From assembly GCA_002502855.1 (NCBI GenBank), contig DAQK01000050.1, forward strand, positions 1 through 17,604: a DNA stretch of 17,604 nt. Reading direction: 5' to 3'. The translations under genes were made by a program, and so were the position numbers. Below are positions 14,678 to 17,604 of the stretch, one piece after another; position 1 is the first letter of the stretch, and each line of letters starts with the position of its first letter. The notes under the pieces were generated by a model. That model had not been told where the DNA came from and did not search any database. It worked only from the letters and a program-made list of their open reading frames with translations. This DNA comes from Methanobacterium sp. UBA279. Its GTDB lineage: Archaea; Methanobacteriota; Methanobacteria; Methanobacteriales; Methanobacteriaceae.

Positions 14678-17443
14678 TTATTTAGTCATAGCCACATAAT
14701 TTGGAAGTCTCTTATTAGATACAAAGTAGTCTACTATTTTGGTGTACATATAAACCATATATTTGAACTGCATTTTCCCTAAATTAGTTGACACGTAGTT
14801 AGGGACGCGTCCATTGGTGTTGATGTATTTCTGAATGCTCTTAGCATAGGAAATGTAGCTTGTTTTCTGTATATTTCCATTCTTTATGGTTCCTGATGGA
14901 CTGGGCGCTGAATTAACGGTTTTTGCTGTTATTGGGTTTAAATTATTTGTATTCATATTAATCGTGGCTGTTACCAGCAGATATAGTAGTTGAGCCATGG
15001 TGTAAGTTTTACCGTTGATTTTGACACTGGGTGGCAATTTTTTAGAATTGGTTTCATAGTATTTTCTCACAGAAGCCGCTGCAGAATTTAACTGGGCTAT
15101 AGTTATCGTGTTTTTGGGTAGATTAATGGTATAAGTCTGTTTGTAACTAGGACTCCAGTTTCCATCTGGATCCACAGCTATAAACCTCAAGACAGTGGTG
15201 GAACCTATCTGAATCGGATTTTTATAGGTCTTACGAGTTCCGCTGGTTTTAGGATCACTGCCATCGGTGGTATAGTATGTGGTCGCCGTACTATCCGGGT
15301 CTTTGGTAGTTAGAGTCACAGTCTTAACGGTGGTATAAGTACCGCCCACTGGATTAACAGTTACAGTTGGTGATTTTTTTATCACGTACTTTTGGCTGTA
15401 GTTAAGACTCCATACACCATCAGATCCTTTTCCACTATATCTAAGAAGAGTATCTGCTGTTATGATGATCGGACCGGTATATTTGATTCCTGCAGAAGTT
15501 TGGGGATCCTTACCGTTTATAGTGTAATAAATATCACCTAAACCATTAATCACTGATAGCCTTACAGTTAATGGGCCTTTGTAACTTCCAGCTTTTTTAT
15601 CAACAGTCACCTGTAATCCACTGTCCTCCAGAAAAATATCTCTGTAAACACCAGAACCGCCGGGTCCTAAATTATTGGCAGATGAACTGTATGCTAACAC
15701 CGTTCCATCATAATTTAATGAAGGGGTGTAACTATTACCATTTGCAGGGCCGTAGTTGGGGTTTTTGGTGACCCAATTAAAGATCCCTTTTTCCATGTCA
15801 TATACAAAAATGTCTACTCTACGGTTGCCTGACCAAAAAATTATACCCTCAACATTACTACCATAAGGTTGATTTGGATCAGGTCCTAAATTATTTGCAA
15901 GCGATTCAAATGCTATATATTTACCGTTACCACTGATTGAGGGATTGACACTAGTACCATTCGCTGCTCCTCCTAATATTGTCTGTGTGACTAATTTTGT
16001 TTTCCCTGTAATAGCGTTGTAGAAATAGATATTATTACCTGATTCAAATGCTAATAAACTTCCATCAGCACTGATTGAAGGATTAATACCACCAATAGGT
16101 GCTCCAATTATTATGTATTCTTCGGATCCAATAGCAGATTTTATATTAGTATTACTTGAAATTCCAAAGAATCGGAGAAAAGTATCTTGTGTGATTTTAA
16201 TAGTGTCTGCATAAGTTACATAAGATCCACCATTTAAAGAATAATAAATAGCTCCTGGCAGATCCATAAATAAATCAACATCTACATAATTGTAATATGT
16301 CCCTTGTGACGGACTAGCCCAAACCAGAGGTTGACTACCGCCGCTAGACAAGATGTAATATTCAGATTTTAGGCTAGAAACCCTACCATCAGTTGTATTT
16401 CCATAGAAGTAAAGATAAGTAGTTGTAGTGATCACTGGCTGAACTGAAGTATAATTATTCCATGCAACACCATTATAAGACCAATAAATAGTACCCGGTT
16501 CATCCATGTTCAAACCGACAGTAAAGGGAACGGTGAAGGGTCCTCCTGGAAAATCGGCCCATACATTGGGTATACGAATAGTTATCCAAGAAAATTTCTT
16601 TAAAACTGAGTCATATACAAATATATCCTTAATTCCATTACCAGTTCCAAATTTTACATTTGGATTAGACCCTAAATTAGTGGCTAAAGTTTCAAAGGCA
16701 ATGTATCGTCCATCGGCACTGATTGATGGGTTCATACTGGCACCGTTAGCTGTTTTTCTTTCAATGGTGTGGGTTATCCATACCGGATAGTTGTTTGAGG
16801 CATTGGAAGTAAGATCATATATATAGATATCTGAAACGTAATATTCACTTCCCCCTGTACCTAAATTCTTGGCTGTGGATTGGAAGGCTAAAGTGGTCCC
16901 ATCGGCACTGATAACCGGTGCTGAACTGTGATTACTGGCCGGGTCTCCATTTGGGGAATGGGTGATCCATGTAACGCTTTTTGTAGTGCTGTTATACACA
17001 AAAATATCTTTAATTCCATTTCCACTACCATAGCGAACGGAGGGATCAGGCCCTAAATTAGTGGCTACTGAAACAAATGCAACAGTGTAATTGCCATTTT
17101 TACTACTTATTGAAGGAGAATAACTGTCTCCATTAGCTGCTCCTCCAAATTGAGTATGGGTAATCCATTCAGTGGTATTTGTCGCGCGGTCATATACGTA
17201 GATATCTTGTATTCCTCTTCCACTACTACCGTTACCTATATTGGATGCACCGGATTGGAATGCAACATAGCGGCCATCCGCACTTACAGACGGGTTTGCA
17301 CTTTGTGAATTTTCTGCTCCTCCTGTTGGTGTTTGAGTAATCAACTCTTTAGTGGGATCAGCAGCAGAAACACAGTTAGAGAATATAAAAACAAAAGTAA
17401 ATAATATTGTAGCGATCAAAATTGATTTTTTTATTTTATTCAT
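14678..17443 (-). CDS. Secreted beta-propeller surface protein with chitobiase-like domains and pseudomurein-binding repeats
   Basis: A 921-residue exported protein, probably held on the pseudomurein wall. Signal peptide 1-27 (cut after CVSA). Seven propeller repeats of the PD40/TolB-like type follow, each with an NPSISADGRYIAFES strand pair, a NLG turn and a DIFVYD...WITH strand: four at about 48-288, then 452-486, 498-559 and 571-607. Two chitobiase-type Ig-like domains (about 295-365 and 372-445; PGTIYWSYNG, PGAIYYSLNG) interrupt the propeller, and two more follow it (611-688, 692-773; DIYYTINGKDP, TYYTTDGSDP). The C terminus has pseudomurein-binding repeats at about 778-832 and 858-917 (NTNGRVPNY, SNKRLPNY). 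The ATG at 17443 follows GGGGTGA. The ligand is unknown; adhesion or wall/sugar binding is an inference. No catalytic site was recognised. Confidence 0.88.
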   Translation of the reverse strand: MNKIKKSILIATILFTFVFIFSNCVSAADPTKELITQTPTGGAENSQSANPSVSADGRYVAFQSGASNIGNGSSGRGIQDIYVYDRATNTTEWITHTQFGGAANGDSYSPSISSKNGNYTVAFVSVATNLGPDPSVRYGSGNGIKDIFVYNSTTKSVTWITHSPNGDPASNHSSAPVISADGTTLAFQSTAKNLGTGGSEYYVSDIYIYDLTSNASNNYPVWITHTIERKTANGASMNPSISADGRYIAFETLATNLGSNPNVKFGTGNGIKDIFVYDSVLKKFSWITIRIPNVWADFPGGPFTVPFTVGLNMDEPGTIYWSYNGVAWNNYTSVQPVITTTTYLYFYGNTTDGRVSSLKSEYYILSSGGSQPLVWASPSQGTYYNYVDVDLFMDLPGAIYYSLNGGSYVTYADTIKITQDTFLRFFGISSNTNIKSAIGSEEYIIIGAPIGGINPSISADGSLLAFESGNNIYFYNAITGKTKLVTQTILGGAANGTSVNPSISGNGKYIAFESLANNLGPDPNQPYGSNVEGIIFWSGNRRVDIFVYDMEKGIFNWVTKNPNYGPANGNSYTPSLNYDGTVLAYSSSANNLGPGGSGVYRDIFLEDSGLQVTVDKKAGSYKGPLTVRLSVINGLGDIYYTINGKDPQTSAGIKYTGPIIITADTLLRYSGKGSDGVWSLNYSQKYVIKKSPTVTVNPVGGTYTTVKTVTLTTKDPDSTATTYYTTDGSDPKTSGTRKTYKNPIQIGSTTVLRFIAVDPDGNWSPSYKQTYTINLPKNTITIAQLNSAAASVRKYYETNSKKLPPSVKINGKTYTMAQLLYLLVTATINMNTNNLNPITAKTVNSAPSPSGTIKNGNIQKTSYISYAKSIQKYINTNGRVPNYVSTNLGKMQFKYMVYMYTKIVDYFVSNKRLPNYVAMTK

Positions 17444-17477
17444 AAATTCACCCCATATCCATTAGCATGATTTCATA

Positions 17478-17604
17478 ATAACTTTATTATTATTAAATTT
17501 TGTTATTAATAGCCACTTCTGTCAATTTAAGATTTTTCTCTGATAATTTTGGTTGTTTCTTTGATTATTTTAATATAATGATTTTATTTTATTAATAAAG
17601 TTAT
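17478..17604. repeat. 12-bp inverted repeat upstream of the propeller gene
   Basis: ATAACTTTATTA (17478-17489) and TAATAAAGTTAT (17593-17604) are perfect inverse complements 103 bases apart. The left arm lies in the likely promoter region of the propeller gene. The right arm ends at the window edge and could extend further. Both arms are low-complexity AT, so chance is possible. Confidence 0.5.

Noticed and set aside
17368..17375. Lipobox at Cys24 of the propeller protein
   Set aside because: The residues before the Cys (FSN) do not match a lipobox, and a normal signal peptidase site (VSA) follows directly.

Overview
The window reads as a chromosomal stretch of a methanogenic archaeon of the order Methanobacteriales, most likely Methanobacterium or a close relative. 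The evidence is direct: RNA polymerase subunit B is split (B'' ends after the ETPEGPNCG motif), two secreted proteins carry pseudomurein-binding repeats, the central metabolism is archaeal (archaeal-type triosephosphate isomerase, PGK, KorABCD), the radical SAM gene is the wyosine synthase of archaea, tRNA genes lack an encoded CCA, and promoters look like BRE/TATA boxes. Intergenic DNA is very AT-rich and most genes have GGAGG-type ribosome binding sites.

Layout, left to right. 42-2554, minus strand: an information-processing block made of tRNA-Thr, tRNA-Pro, tRNA-Tyr, tRNA-Asp, tRNA-Lys, rpoH and rpoB2 in transcription order; rpoB1 should follow beyond the left edge. 2681-4684, minus: tpiA then pgk, two adjacent steps of glycolysis/gluconeogenesis. 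4806-5883, minus: a secreted pseudomurein endoisopeptidase-like autolysin with its own TATA box, an apparent ATT start, and a 3' UTR holding a 14-base G/C homopolymer and a hairpin-T9 terminator. 6225-7211, plus: the tRNA-wyosine enzyme Taw1/TYW1. 7478-8341, plus: a secreted DUF1002 protein. 8435-12371, minus: a tightly packed korD-korA-korB-korC-sucC operon, which makes 2-oxoglutarate from succinyl-CoA in the incomplete reductive TCA pathway. 12497-13465, plus: an AhpD-like protein with a single active-site cysteine and a rubrerythrin, both suggestive of peroxide defence. 13490-13909, minus: a small gene broken by a triplicated 20-bp repeat and a one-base change in an A run. 14018-14380, minus: a DUF5518 membrane protein. 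14678-17443, minus: a 921-residue secreted surface protein built from seven beta-propeller blades, four chitobiase-like Ig domains and a C-terminal pair of pseudomurein-binding repeats.

Three themes connect the genes: translation and transcription machinery (tRNAs, RNA polymerase, tRNA modification), carbon metabolism (tpiA, pgk, kor, sucC), and cell envelope (autolysin, propeller protein, DUF1002, DUF5518). I saw no prophage, transposase, CRISPR array or toxin-antitoxin pair. The least ordinary parts are the interrupted propeller protein, the chromosomal autolysin with its odd start and homopolymer, the repeat-broken small gene, and the duplicated 5' end of the rubrerythrin gene.
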